From contig CAVPPJ010000058.1 in the NCBI GenBank assembly GCA_963707065.1, positions 62,001 through 126,000 on the forward strand: 64,000 nt of DNA. Direction: 5' to 3'. The position numbers and the translations under genes are program-made. Source of the stretch: Palsa-506 sp963707065 (GTDB lineage: Bacteria > Actinomycetota > Actinomycetes > Streptosporangiales > Streptosporangiaceae). Under the pieces are notes generated by a model. The model was not told the DNA's origin, did not search any database, and worked only from the letters and a program-made list of their open reading frames with translations. Positions 53,436-62,746 of the stretch are shown here, in pieces (positions within the stretch are counted from its first letter, which is position 1; each line of letters opens with the position of its first letter).

Positions 53436-54733
53436 GCGTTCCACCCCTTGGGCACGGCCTCGAGCCCGGCGGCCCGGGCCTTGCGGAGCCGGAACATCGC
53501 CCGGACGAGCGGCGGGGCCGCGACGAACAGCACGATCAGCCCCTGGAGTACCTCGACAATGTCCGACGGCACCTGAGTCGCTGCCTCCATCGTGGTGCCG
53601 CCCGCGTACAGCGCGCCGAAGAGCAGCGCGGCCAGCACGACCCCGCCCGGCTTCGCCCGGCCGAGCAGCGCGACGGTGATCCCGTCGATGCCGTACGTGC
53701 CGTAGCTGTTGAAGGTGAGGTTCTGCAGCGGCCCCTGGATGACGGCGGCGCCAGCCAGCCCGGCGAGGCCGCCGGCGATCAGCATCACCAGCACCCAGCT
53801 CCGCTCGACGTTCATCCCCGCGGTGCGCGCCGCGCTCGGGTTGGCGCCCACCGTGCGGAACCGGAATCCGGTCGTGGACCGGGACAGCAGCCACCAGACG
53901 GCCGCGGCCGCGGCCAGGGCCACCAGGAGGCCCGCGTCGACCTGCGGGGGCGGGCCCCCGACGTGCGGCAGCGCGGCGTTAGAGGCGATGTTCGGGCTGA
54001 TCTCGTTCGCCTGCCCGGGTAGCTGGAGCGCGATGCTCGTACTGAGCAGGAATGCCAGCAGGTTGTACATGATGTAGTTGAGCATGATCGTGACGATGAC
54101 CTCGTGGGCACCGGTCCGGGCCTTGAGCTCGCCCACCAGCCAGCCGATCACCGCGCCGCCCGCGAAGCCGCCGAGCAGGCAGACGATAACGTGCACGACC
54201 GGGGGCAGGCTGACGGCGAAGCCCAGGTAGGTGGCGACGATCGCGCCGCCGATCCACTGGCCGGACGCGCCGATGTTGAACAGGCCGGCCCGGAAGGCGA
54301 TGGCCACGGAAAGGCCGGTCAGGATCAGCGGCGTGGCCTGGGACCCGGTCTGCGACAGGGGATAGAAGATCGCGCCAACGGACCCGCCGTGGAAGGCCGC
54401 CGCCACGGTGTGCGGATTGAGGATCGCGCCTTCGAACAGCGCTGAATAAGCGGCGGCCACGGCGTCCCATGCTTGCGCAATCGCGTTGCCGGGCGCGGAG
54501 AAGAACTGGCTCCATGCGTGCAGCACGACCGGGTCGCTGAAGGCGATGAGCAGGCCGCCGATCACCAGGGCGGCCACGATCGCCAGGATGGTGACGACGG
54601 CCGGCTGGCCGTCCATAACCGCATCGATGATCGTGTGGCTCACCGATCCCGCGGACCGGCGGGCAGGCGGTTCGCCGCCGGTTGCCGGCGAGGTGTCCGG
54701 GCCAGCGGGCGGCACGGGCAGGCTGTCGCTCAT
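53432..54733 (-). CDS. Nucleoside ABC transporter permease 1 (NupP-type)
   Basis: 433 residues. Hydrophobic core with LILTGLSVAIAFRAGLFNIGASGQWIGGAIVATYLG, EVIVTIMLNYIMYNLLAFLL and TTGFRFRTVGANPSAARTAGMN, the permease signature of BMP-type nucleoside importers. ATG 54733 overlaps the ATPase stop by 4 nt. Pairs with permease 2. Confidence 0.9.
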   Translation of the reverse strand: MSDSLPVPPAGPDTSPATGGEPPARRSAGSVSHTIIDAVMDGQPAVVTILAIVAALVIGGLLIAFSDPVVLHAWSQFFSAPGNAIAQAWDAVAAAYSALFEGAILNPHTVAAAFHGGSVGAIFYPLSQTGSQATPLILTGLSVAIAFRAGLFNIGASGQWIGGAIVATYLGFAVSLPPVVHVIVCLLGGFAGGAVIGWLVGELKARTGAHEVIVTIMLNYIMYNLLAFLLSTSIALQLPGQANEISPNIASNAALPHVGGPPPQVDAGLLVALAAAAAVWWLLSRSTTGFRFRTVGANPSAARTAGMNVERSWVLVMLIAGGLAGLAGAAVIQGPLQNLTFNSYGTYGIDGITVALLGRAKPGGVVLAALLFGALYAGGTTMEAATQVPSDIVEVLQGLIVLFVAAPPLVRAMFRLRKARAAGLEAVPKGWNA

Positions 54734-56418
54734 GACGGCCCCGCTGCTTGCGATCCGCCCGGTTCTGCTGCGTCCGGGCGGTCCGCTGGCGGCCGGGTGT
54801 CATGCTGCCCGGCGGGCCCCGTAAGGTCTTGCTGGCTGGCCGGGCCGGATATGCCGTCGTGGCCGGCTGGCTCCGGATGCTCGTTTCCGCCGGTCGGCTC
54901 CGCCGGTTCCTGGCGCCCGTCGTCGCCGCCTACGCCCGCCATCAGCAGGCCCAGTTCTTCCACCGAGATCGTCGGCGGGCGGAAGCCCGTGATCTTGCCC
55001 TCGTACATGACCGCGATGCGATCAGCGAGGGCATAGATCTCGTCGAGCTCCGAGGAGACGATGATCACCGCCACTCCCTGGTCACGCTGCTCGATGATGC
55101 GGCGGTGCACGAATTCGATCGATCCGACATCGAGGCCGCGGGTCGGCTGGCTGGCCAGCAGCACGCCAATGTCGCGGCTCACCTCGCGGGCGACGATGAC
55201 CTTCTGCTGGTTTCCGCCCGACAGGGTCCGGGTGGGCGTCGCGACTGACGTGGTGCGCACGTCGAATTCGGCGACGCGGCTAACGGCGTTCTTGCGGATC
55301 GCGTCCATGTCCAGGGCGATTCCCGAGGCGAACGGCGGCCGGTCGTAGAGATCCAGGATGAGGTTGTCGGCAACGGAGAACTCTCCGACGATGCCGTCCT
55401 CCTGCCGGTCCTCCGGGATGTATCCGATGCCCGCGCGCAGTCGCTCCCGCGGCGCTGCGCCGCTGAGGTCCCGGTCTTTCAGGAACACCGACCCGGTGGC
55501 CGGCCGCAGGCCGATCAGCGCCTCGCAGAGCTCGGTCTGGCCGTTGCCCTGGACGCCGGCCACGCCGAGGATCTCGCCCGCCCGTACCTGGAACGAGACG
55601 TCATCGACCGCTGGCCCGCCCTGGTCGCCGGCGACCGTGAGGCCGCGCACGTCAAGGACGACATCACCGGGCGTGGCACGGGTCTTGCTGACCCGCAGCT
55701 GCACGTCCCGGCCCACCATCAGCGCAGCGAGCTCGGTGTCGGTAGCGCTCGGCGGCCGCTCGCCGACGACCTTCCCGCGGCGGATGACGGTGATCGTGTC
55801 GGCGATCGTCTGGACCTCCTTGAGCTTGTGCGAGATGAAGACGATCGACCGGCCCCCCGCCCTGAGCTCGCGCATGATCCGGAACAGGTCCTCGGTCTCC
55901 CCCGGCGTGAGCACGGAGGTCGGCTCGTCGAGTACCAGCACGCTGGCCTCGCGCAGCAGGGCCTTGATGATCTCGACTCGCTGCTGCACGCCGACCGGGA
56001 GATCCTCGACGTAGGCGTCGGGGTCCACGTCCAGGCCGTAGCGCTCGGAGAGTTCCCGTACGTCCCGGCGGGCCTGCCGCCGGTCGAGCAGGCCGAACCG
56101 CCGGGTGCGTTCCAGCCCGAGGGTGACGTTCTCGGCGACGGTGAAGACCGGCACCAGCATGAAGTGCTGGTGCACCATGCCGATCCTGGCGGCAATCGCG
56201 TCCCGGGGTGAGTGGATCACCACCGCCCGGTCGTCGATGCGTATCTCGCCCTCGTCCGGCTGCAGGAGCCCGTAGAGGACGTTCATCAGCGTCGTCTTGC
56301 CCGCGCCGTTCTCGCCGAGCAGGGCACGGATCTCGCCGGGCTGGACGGTCAGGTCGATGTGGTCATTGGCGACGAGGCTGCCGAAGCGCTTGGTGATGCC
56401 GCTCAGCTCAAGCTTCAC
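54730..56418 (-). CDS. Nucleoside ABC transporter ATPase, two tandem nucleotide-binding domains
   Basis: About 562 residues from GTG 56418 with GGAGGCTGCG upstream. Domain 1: GENGAGKTT, signature variant VGVQQRVEI, Walker B VLVLDEPTSVL. Domain 2 has the degenerate Walker A GVQGNGQTE, signature LSGGNQQKV and ASQPTRGLDVGSIE. This degenerate second site is typical of RbsA/NupO-type importers. The last ~60 residues are Pro/Gly/Asp low-complexity, ending over the permease start. Confidence 0.9.
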   Translation of the reverse strand: MKLELSGITKRFGSLVANDHIDLTVQPGEIRALLGENGAGKTTLMNVLYGLLQPDEGEIRIDDRAVVIHSPRDAIAARIGMVHQHFMLVPVFTVAENVTLGLERTRRFGLLDRRQARRDVRELSERYGLDVDPDAYVEDLPVGVQQRVEIIKALLREASVLVLDEPTSVLTPGETEDLFRIMRELRAGGRSIVFISHKLKEVQTIADTITVIRRGKVVGERPPSATDTELAALMVGRDVQLRVSKTRATPGDVVLDVRGLTVAGDQGGPAVDDVSFQVRAGEILGVAGVQGNGQTELCEALIGLRPATGSVFLKDRDLSGAAPRERLRAGIGYIPEDRQEDGIVGEFSVADNLILDLYDRPPFASGIALDMDAIRKNAVSRVAEFDVRTTSVATPTRTLSGGNQQKVIVAREVSRDIGVLLASQPTRGLDVGSIEFVHRRIIEQRDQGVAVIIVSSELDEIYALADRIAVMYEGKITGFRPPTISVEELGLLMAGVGGDDGRQEPAEPTGGNEHPEPAGHDGISGPASQQDLTGPAGQHDTRPPADRPDAAEPGGSQAAGPS

Positions 56419-56434
56419 CGCAGCCTCCTCCCGG

Positions 56435-56498
56435 CGGCCCCTGCGCTGCCGGCCGGCCCCTGCGCTGCCAGCCGGCGCCTGCACTGCCAGCCGGCGCC
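56435..56498. repeat. 19-bp tandem repeat, about 3.4 copies
   Basis: Units at 56435-56453, 56454-56472 and 56473-56491 plus 7 bp more; consensus CGGCCCCTGCGCTGCCAGC with two or three changes per unit. It lies in the 214-bp gap between the ATPase start and the BMP-lipoprotein stop, just upstream of the ATPase RBS on the minus strand. Confidence 0.75.
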
Positions 56499-56584
56499 GG
56501 CCTGACCCGGTCCGGCCGCGCAGATCCAGTTGCATCGACCCGGTCCCGCGGACCCGGCTCTACGGATCTTGCCCTACCCGGATC

Positions 56585-56626
56585 TGCCCGGCCGGGGCGG
56601 GGGCTGAGCCCCGCCCCGGCCGGGCA
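56585..56626 (-). terminator. Intercistronic hairpin between binding-protein gene and ATPase gene
   Basis: 18-bp perfect arms (56585-56602, 56609-56626) around a 6-nt loop, 6 bp after the lipoprotein stop. No T-run. In operons of this layout such a hairpin partly ends or protects transcripts so that the binding protein is made in excess over the membrane parts. Confidence 0.75.
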
Positions 56627-56632
56627 GCCGGA

Positions 56633-57754
56633 CTACACCGGGCTCTTGGTGGCCGGCACGATCTTCCCGCTCTCGATGCCCGCCTTGACCGCCGCAAGCT
56701 GGGCCGTCAGCGCGGCCGGCACCTTGCTGGCGAAATCGTGGTACGGGGCCAGCCCGACGCCGCCGTTGGCCAGGGTGCCGACGTAGTCGCCGCCCTTGAA
56801 GGTGCCCTTGGCCGCGGACAGCACCGCGACCTTCACCGCGGTCTGGATGCCCTTCTCCACGCTGGTGATGAAGTACTTGCAGTACTGGGCAGCGCTGACG
56901 CACCCGTCGGTGTCCACCCACATGGCGTTCACCTTCTGGGTGCCGGCCGCGTTGTCCGCATTCTGGACGGCCTTCATGGCGCCGAGGCCGACGCCGCCGG
57001 CGACCGGGAAGATGATGTCAGCGCCCTCGCTGATGAACGTGTTGGTGAGCCGCTGCCCGGCGGTCAGGTCGGTGAAGTTGCCGGTGAAGCTGCCCTTCTG
57101 GGTCTTCTCGTTCCAGCCGAGAACCTGGACGTTCGTGTGGTGATGGGCGTTGTAGTACTGCACGCCGTCCCAGAATCCGTCCATGTAGATCGTCACGGTG
57201 GAGAACTTCTGGCCGCCGAACGTGGCGACCTTCTTGGTCTTCGTCATGCCCGCGGCGAGGTAGCCGCCGAGGAAGCCGTCCTGCACCGTGTTGAACGTCA
57301 GCGCGTCGACGTTCTTCTCCGGCGTCGGGGTCAGCCCGGCCTGCGGGAAGTCGACGATCGCGAACTTCGTGCCCGGGTTGGCCGTCGCCCCCTTCGAGGT
57401 GGCCGCGCCCATCAGGAACCCGACGGTGACGATGATCCCGCACTTCTGGCCGATGAACGAGGTGATGTTCGAGGCGTAGTCGGCCGTCGTGGTCGACGGC
57501 AGGAACTGCGCGCTGACGTTCGGGTCAGCGGCCGCCGCCTCGGTGAGACCCTGGTACGAGGACTGGTTGAACGACTTGTCGTCGATGCCGCCGGTGTCGG
57601 TGACCATGCAGGCCTTGAACTTGGCCGCCGTGCTGGCGGGTGCGCTGCTCGATGCGCCGCTGGACGGGCTGCTGCCGGACGAACTTGAGCCGCATGCCGC
57701 GGCGAGCATGGCAACGACGCTGGCTACAGCGACGATCCCGAGCTTCCCTCTCAC
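56633..57754 (-). CDS. BMP-family nucleoside-binding lipoprotein
   Basis: 373 residues from GTG 57754 with a strong RBS (AGGAGGTAA). Signal peptide ends in the lipobox L-A-A-A-C (Cys ~21), then a Ser-rich linker. CMVTDTGGIDDKSFNQSSYQGL is the BMP/PnrA hallmark, followed by VGFLMGAATS, TVQDGFLGGYLAAGM and IIFPVAGGVGLGAM. Binds nucleosides outside the membrane and hands them to the ABC permeases. First gene of the uptake operon. Confidence 0.93.
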   Translation of the reverse strand: MRGKLGIVAVASVVAMLAAACGSSSSGSSPSSGASSSAPASTAAKFKACMVTDTGGIDDKSFNQSSYQGLTEAAAADPNVSAQFLPSTTTADYASNITSFIGQKCGIIVTVGFLMGAATSKGATANPGTKFAIVDFPQAGLTPTPEKNVDALTFNTVQDGFLGGYLAAGMTKTKKVATFGGQKFSTVTIYMDGFWDGVQYYNAHHHTNVQVLGWNEKTQKGSFTGNFTDLTAGQRLTNTFISEGADIIFPVAGGVGLGAMKAVQNADNAAGTQKVNAMWVDTDGCVSAAQYCKYFITSVEKGIQTAVKVAVLSAAKGTFKGGDYVGTLANGGVGLAPYHDFASKVPAALTAQLAAVKAGIESGKIVPATKSPV

Positions 57755-58056
57755 GGGGTTACCTCCTCTGCCTAGGGCGGCCGGATGGCCGCCACGAAGG
57801 GCCGCCGGCTTGATAGCGAAGCCCTAGCCGGCCAGGGCAAGGAAGTCCCGAAAGCCCCCCCGGGATTCCCGAAGGTTAGCCCTGATGGCACCGTCCGTGA
57901 AGTGGGAATCCGCTGTGCTACCGGGGCTGTGGCCGAATTGAGACCCTTAAGATCGTAGGCCCCGCATAGATAGCGGGGAAGATCCGGACCGGGTCATTTG
58001 GCGGCCTGGTCATGCGTCCCTTTCTCGTCCTGCTTCTCGTCCTGCCGGAGGCCCTC
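57755..58056. promoter_or_regulatory. Divergent control region of the nucleoside locus
   Basis: 302 bp between the lipoprotein gene and cdd. Contains CCCCGC-ATAGATA-GCGGGG at 57961-57979, a perfect 6-bp-arm inverted repeat, and a CCCCCCCGGGATTCCCG stretch near 57860. The first could be an operator for a nucleoside-responsive regulator, but no regulator gene is in view. The only AT-rich patch is around 57935-57975. Confidence 0.4.
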
Positions 58057-58464
58057 ATGGCGATCGACTGGCCAGCGCTGCGCGCGGCGGCCACCGCGGC
58101 GGCACAGCTCGCTTACGCGCCATACTCGCGGCTGCACGTGGGGGCCGCGGGCCAGGCCTCGGACGGGCGGATCGTGACGGGCTGCAACGTGGAGAACGCC
58201 TCTTACGGGCTCACCCTCTGCGCCGAATGCGGGCTGGTGTCCGCCCTGCACGCGTCCGGCGGCGGGACGCTCGTCGCGGTGAGCGTGGTGGCCGGGGACG
58301 GTGACCCGCTGCTGCCCTGCGGCCGGTGCCGCCAGCTGCTCCAGGAGGCCGGCGGTGACGGGCTGCTGGTGGAGACCGCGGCCGGCCCGACCGAGCTCGG
58401 GCAGCTGCTGCCGGCCTCGTTCACTCCCGCGGACCTGGCCGGGCGGCGGGCCGCCGATGCCTGA
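58057..58464 (+). CDS. cdd: Cytidine deaminase
   Basis: 135 residues from ATG 58057 with CCGGAGG upstream. Zinc site: NVENASYGLTLCAECG (first Cys and catalytic Glu) and PCGRCRQLL (two Cys), the all-Cys tetrameric type. Substrate-binding YAPYSRLHVGAA. Converts (deoxy)cytidine to (deoxy)uridine. The stop lies 8 bp inside the thymidine phosphorylase gene, so the two are co-translated. Confidence 0.95.
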   Translation: MAIDWPALRAAATAAAQLAYAPYSRLHVGAAGQASDGRIVTGCNVENASYGLTLCAECGLVSALHASGGGTLVAVSVVAGDGDPLLPCGRCRQLLQEAGGDGLLVETAAGPTELGQLLPASFTPADLAGRRAADA

Positions 58465-59779
58465 CGCTGTCGAGCTGATCCGGGCCAAGCGCGATGGCGG
58501 CCGGCTCGCCGACGGCGAGATCCGCTGGCTGATCGACGCCTACACCGGCGGCGTCATCGCCGATGAGCAGATGTCGGCGCTGCTGATGGCCATCTACTTC
58601 CGCGGCCTGGATCAGGCCGAGCTGCGCAGCTGGACCGCGGCGATGATCGATTCCGGCGAGCGGCTCGACCTCAGCTCCGTGCCCGCGCCCACCGTCGACA
58701 AGCACTCCACCGGCGGCGTGGGCGACAAGGTCTCGCTGGTCCTTGCGCCGCTCGTGGCCAGCTGCGGCGCAGCCGTGCCGCAGCTGTCCGGCCGGGGCCT
58801 CGGCCACACCGGCGGCACGCTGGACAAGCTGGAATCGATCCCCGGCTGGCGGGCCAACCTCACCGCCACGGAGATGATCTCGGTGCTGCGCGGGACGGGC
58901 TGCGTGATCTGCGCCGCGGGCCAGGTACTCGCGCCCGCCGACCGCAGGCTCTACGCGCTGCGCGACGTCACCGGCACCGTGGAGTCGATCCCGCTTATCG
59001 CCAGCTCGATCATGTCCAAGAAGATCGCGGAGGGGACCGCCGCCCTGGTCCTCGACGTCAAGGTCGGCAGCGGCGCGTTCATGCGCGACATCGCCGATGC
59101 CAGGCTGCTGGCACAGACGATGGTGACCCTCGGCGAGGAGCATGGCGTCCGGACCACGGCCCTGCTGACCCGGATGGATGCGCCGCTCGGCCTGGCCGTC
59201 GGCAATGCCGTCGAGGTGCAGGAGGCCGTCGCGATGCTGTCCGGCGGCGGCCCGCCTGACCTGGCCGAGGTGACGCTGGCGCTGGCGGCCGAGATGCTCG
59301 CGCTGGCCGGCCTGCCGGCCGCTGGCGCGGTGGCTGGCGCGGCCGCTGGCGATCCCGTCGCCGCCCTGGCCGACGGCCGGGCGCTGGACCGCTACCGGGC
59401 GATGATCAGGGCCCAGGGCGGGGACCCCGACGCGCCGTTGCCGCAGGCGGCGCATGCCCAGGTGGTGACCGCGGCGGAGAGCGGCTGGCTGCGCCGGCTT
59501 GACGCCCGCGCGGTCGGGATGGCCGCCTGGCGGCTCGGGGCCGGCCGGGCCAGGAAGGAACATCCGGTGAGCGCGGCCGCGGGAGTCATCTGCCTGGCCA
59601 AGCCCGGCGGCCGGGTCGACCGCGGCCAGCCCCTGCTGGAGCTGCGCGGGGACGCCGAGTCCCGGTTCGCTGGCGCGCGGGATGCGCTGGTGAACGCGAT
59701 CGAGATCGGCTCCCGCCCGCAGGATGCCGGCTCGCTCATCCTGGAGCGCATCCAGGGTTCCGGCGCGGCCGGCTCCTGA
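58457..59779 (+). CDS. deoA: Thymidine phosphorylase
   Basis: 440 residues from ATG 58457. DKHSTGGVGDKVSL (phosphate loop), GRGLGHTGGTLDKLESI, ASSIMSKKIAEGTAALVLDVKVG (substrate site) and a C-terminal KPGGRVDRGQPLLEL domain are complete. Splits thymidine and deoxyuridine to the base and deoxyribose 1-phosphate. Follows cdd, which supplies deoxyuridine. Confidence 0.95.
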   Translation: MPDAVELIRAKRDGGRLADGEIRWLIDAYTGGVIADEQMSALLMAIYFRGLDQAELRSWTAAMIDSGERLDLSSVPAPTVDKHSTGGVGDKVSLVLAPLVASCGAAVPQLSGRGLGHTGGTLDKLESIPGWRANLTATEMISVLRGTGCVICAAGQVLAPADRRLYALRDVTGTVESIPLIASSIMSKKIAEGTAALVLDVKVGSGAFMRDIADARLLAQTMVTLGEEHGVRTTALLTRMDAPLGLAVGNAVEVQEAVAMLSGGGPPDLAEVTLALAAEMLALAGLPAAGAVAGAAAGDPVAALADGRALDRYRAMIRAQGGDPDAPLPQAAHAQVVTAAESGWLRRLDARAVGMAAWRLGAGRARKEHPVSAAAGVICLAKPGGRVDRGQPLLELRGDAESRFAGARDALVNAIEIGSRPQDAGSLILERIQGSGAAGS

Positions 59780-60091
59780 GGCTCCCGCACTCGGGCGCCG
59801 CGGCGGCTGCGCTCAGGTGCCGCGCCGGCTGCCCCCAGGCTGCCCGCGCTCGGCTGCCCCCGGCGCTGGGCCGCGGCTGACAGTGGTTAGGAAATGGCCG
59901 GTAGAAACCGGCGAGATCCGAACCGCTGATTAATCCGCCACTGGCTGTGAGTCAGGTGAGTTAGATGAGTCAGGCAGGGCTGGTGTGGCTGGCCGGCGGT
60001 GTAACGCGGTTGAAACGTCCCTGCAACGCCGGGGCATGACGATCAGGCCATCTCACCCAACCCAAGACCCCGCAAGACAGAGAGGCTCGCC
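59780..60091. other. Intergenic region with no supported gene
   Basis: About 310 bp after deoA. GC-rich at first, then a short lower-GC patch (59885-59975) with GTGAGTCAGGTGAGTTAGATGAGTC, a loose repeat of TGAGT. A promoter for the next gene could lie near 59990-60020 (GTTGAAACG). Nothing firmer. Confidence 0.35.
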
Positions 60092-60568
60092 ATGAACTCG
60101 CTCCAGCAGCTTTCCCGGTCAGAGAGAATCACCGCCGGAGCCGGCGTCGTGCTGCTCATCGGGATGTTCGCCTTCCCCTGGTACCACGTCGGCATTGCCA
60201 GCTTCACCGTCGGCAACCAGACCTTCGGCGGCGAGAGCTTCAATAGCAACGTGCTCAAGGGCCCGGGCGCTTTCTTCAGCATCATCGCGCTGATCGTGCT
60301 GATCGCGCTGCTCGCCGAGTTCGCCATCACGCGGTTCAGCTCCGCCCAGCTCCCCAGCATCCCGGTTTCCTGGACCACGGCCGAGCTGTACGGCGCGCTG
60401 GCCGTGCTGGCCCTGCTGGTGATCAAGGTCCTTTTCCACATCGGTAACTTCGGCTGGGGCTTCTACGTCGTCCTCGCCTCGGCCCTCGTGCTCGTCTACG
60501 GCGCCTTCGAGACCAGCCGCAAGGGCTCATCGGCTTCGGTGCATGCCGCCGCCCATGGCAGCAACTAG
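60092..60568 (+). CDS. Four-helix membrane protein of unknown function
   Basis: 158 residues, ATG 60092 after AGAGAGGC. Four hydrophobic segments: GAGVVLLIGMFAFPWY, FFSIIALIVLIALLAEFAI, LYGALAVLALLVIKVLFHI and WGFYVVLASALVLVYGAF, with an extracytoplasmic loop after the first. Conserved-looking layout of a small actinobacterial DUF, not recognised. Lies between deoA and add in the same direction but with its own 310-bp upstream gap, so it may be a separate unit. Confidence 0.75.
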   Translation: MNSLQQLSRSERITAGAGVVLLIGMFAFPWYHVGIASFTVGNQTFGGESFNSNVLKGPGAFFSIIALIVLIALLAEFAITRFSSAQLPSIPVSWTTAELYGALAVLALLVIKVLFHIGNFGWGFYVVLASALVLVYGAFETSRKGSSASVHAAAHGSN

Positions 60569-60661
60569 CAGCTCGGACCGGGCCCTCCGGGAGCGCGGGT
60601 CCGGCCGCCGGCCATACCGCCCGGCCAGCCGGGCGGTATGGCCAGTGGTGATAATGGGTGC

Positions 60662-61759
60662 ATGCCCCTGACGGTCGAGCAGCTCCGCACCGTTCCCAAG
60701 GTGCTGCTGCACGATCACCTCGATGGCGGGCTGCGGCCGGAGACCATCGTGGAGCTGGCCCGCGAGACCGGCTACCAGGGGCTGCCGTCCAGCGACGTCG
60801 CCGAGCTGAGCCGCTGGATGGCCGGCGTCGCCCGGCGCGGCCAGCTTGAGCTCTACCTGGAAGCGTTCCAGCACACGGTCGGCGTCATGCAGACCAGGGA
60901 CGCGCTGATCAGGGTCGCCGCCGAGTGCGCGGAGGATCTCGCCGCAGACGGCGTGGTCTACGCCGAGGTGCGGTTCGCTCCCGAGCTGCACGTCACCCGC
61001 GGCCTGAGCCTGGACCAGGTCGTCGAGGCGGTCCTTGAGGGATTCCGGCGGGGCAGCGCCGGCCGGGGCATTACCGTCTACGCGCTGCTCACCGCCATGC
61101 GCACGGCGGCCCGCTCGCTGGAGATCGCCGAGCTGGCGGTACGCCACCGGGACGAGGGCGTGGTCGGATTCGACATCGCCGGGGCCGAGGCCGGCAGCCC
61201 GCCGAGCCGGCACCTGGACGCGTTCCAGTACGTGGCCAGGGAAAACTTCCACATCACCATCCACGCGGGCGAGGGTTTCGGGCTCCCGTCCATCTGGGAG
61301 GCGCTGCAGTGGTGCGGCGCCGAGCGGCTGGGCCACGGCGTGCGCATCGCCGACGACATCCGGGTCGGGGCTGATGGCGTCATCGCGCTGGGCAGGCTGG
61401 CCGCCTACGTGCGTGACCGCCGGATCCCGCTGGAGATGTGCCCGACATCCAACGTGCAGACAGGCGCCACGGCGTCGATCTCCGAGCATCCGATCGGGCT
61501 GCTACGCCAGCTGTCCTTCCGGGTGACGGTCAACACCGACAACCGGCTGATGAGCGGGGTGACCCTGTCGTCGGAGTTCGCCGCCCTGTCCGATGCGTTC
61601 GGCTACGGCTGGTCCGACGTCGAATGGCTGACCATCAACGCGATGAAGAGCGCGTTCGCGCCGTTCGACCAGCGGCTGCAGATCATCAACACGGTGCTCA
61701 AGCCAGGCTTCGCGATGGCGAAGGCCGCGAGTGACGCCGTGCTGCGGGCAGCCAGGTAG
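60662..61759 (+). CDS. add: Adenosine deaminase
   Basis: 365 residues from ATG 60662. Metal-dependent hydrolase motifs: HDHLDG (zinc His pair), ITIHAGEGFG (zinc His and catalytic Glu region), ERLGHGVRI and TVNTDNRLMSG (zinc/catalytic Asp). Converts (deoxy)adenosine to (deoxy)inosine, which PNP can cleave. The next gene starts 9 bp later. Confidence 0.94.
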   Translation: MPLTVEQLRTVPKVLLHDHLDGGLRPETIVELARETGYQGLPSSDVAELSRWMAGVARRGQLELYLEAFQHTVGVMQTRDALIRVAAECAEDLAADGVVYAEVRFAPELHVTRGLSLDQVVEAVLEGFRRGSAGRGITVYALLTAMRTAARSLEIAELAVRHRDEGVVGFDIAGAEAGSPPSRHLDAFQYVARENFHITIHAGEGFGLPSIWEALQWCGAERLGHGVRIADDIRVGADGVIALGRLAAYVRDRRIPLEMCPTSNVQTGATASISEHPIGLLRQLSFRVTVNTDNRLMSGVTLSSEFAALSDAFGYGWSDVEWLTINAMKSAFAPFDQRLQIINTVLKPGFAMAKAASDAVLRAAR

Positions 61760-61768
61760 CGCCGGGGA

Positions 61769-62740
61769 GTGGCCATCGAGCAGGCGCCCCAGGCAATCGC
61801 GGACCGCGCATGGCCGTCCGATGTCGCGACGTCTGACGCCGCGCTCCGGCAGGTGCTGCACGGGCTGCCCGGCGTTGACCAGGTCGGCGCCGAGGCGCGG
61901 GCGGCCAGCCTGGCCACCCGGTCGATCAAGCGGGACGCCAAGCTCTGGGCACTCGACACCGCGGTCCGCATGATCGACCTCACCACGCTGGAGGGCGCGG
62001 ACACCCCGGGCAAGGTCCGCGCGATGTGCGCGAAGGCGCTCCGGCCCGACCCCGCTGATCCCGCCGTGCCGCCGGTCGCCGCCGTATGCGTCTACCCGGA
62101 CCTGGTCGCGACGGCCCGCGCCGTGCTGGCCGGCAGCACCGTCGCCATCGCGTCCGTGGCCACTGCCTTCCCGTCCGGCCGCGCGTCGCTCGCGGTCAAG
62201 CTCGCCGACGTCAGGGACGCCGTGCAGAGCGGCGCGGACGAGGTGGACATGGTCATCGACCGGGGAGCCTTCCTGGCCGGGCACTACGGGCAGGTGTACG
62301 CCGAGGTACGGGCGGTACGCGAGGCCTGCGGGACCGCGCACCTCAAGGTGATCCTGGAGACCGGCGAGCTCGCCACCCTGGACAACGTCGCGCGCGCGTC
62401 GTGGCTGGCCATGCTGGCCGGCGCCGACTTCATCAAGACCTCGACCGGCAAGGTCAGCCCGGCATCCACGCCGCCGGTCGCCCTGGTCATGCTGGCCGCC
62501 GTGCGCGACTACTCCCGCGCGACCGGCCGCCGGGTCGGGGTCAAGGTGGCCGGCGGGATCCGCACGGCCAAGGACGCGATCCGCTACCTGGTGCTCGTGC
62601 GGGAGACCGCGGGACCCGAGTGGCTCACTCCCGCGCTGTTCCGCATCGGCGCCTCCAGCCTGCTCAACGACCTGCTGATGCAGCGCAGCAAGCAGCTCAC
62701 CGGCCACTACGCCGGGCCCGACTACTTCACGCTGGACTAA
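61769..62740 (+). CDS. deoC: Deoxyribose-phosphate aldolase
   Basis: 323 residues from GTG 61769 with GGGGAG upstream. Class I aldolase: Schiff-base Lys in DFIKTSTGK, proton-relay Lys in VGVKVAGGI, and DEVDMVIDRGAFLAG. The first ~60 residues form an extension found in the longer actinobacterial/animal-type DERA. Splits deoxyribose 5-phosphate into glyceraldehyde 3-phosphate and acetaldehyde; the aldehyde dehydrogenase next door takes the acetaldehyde. Confidence 0.95.
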   Translation: MAIEQAPQAIADRAWPSDVATSDAALRQVLHGLPGVDQVGAEARAASLATRSIKRDAKLWALDTAVRMIDLTTLEGADTPGKVRAMCAKALRPDPADPAVPPVAAVCVYPDLVATARAVLAGSTVAIASVATAFPSGRASLAVKLADVRDAVQSGADEVDMVIDRGAFLAGHYGQVYAEVRAVREACGTAHLKVILETGELATLDNVARASWLAMLAGADFIKTSTGKVSPASTPPVALVMLAAVRDYSRATGRRVGVKVAGGIRTAKDAIRYLVLVRETAGPEWLTPALFRIGASSLLNDLLMQRSKQLTGHYAGPDYFTLD

Positions 62741-62746
62741 GGATTC

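Noticed and set aside
51045..53576. 843-codon open frame on the plus strand opposite the permease/PNP/mutase genes
   Set aside because: Antisense shadow of high-GC codons; composition is Arg/Gly/Asp/His-rich with no motif, while the minus strand carries complete families.
56435..56498. CRISPR-like repeats
   Set aside because: Repeats are head-to-tail without spacers and diverge; a simple tandem repeat.
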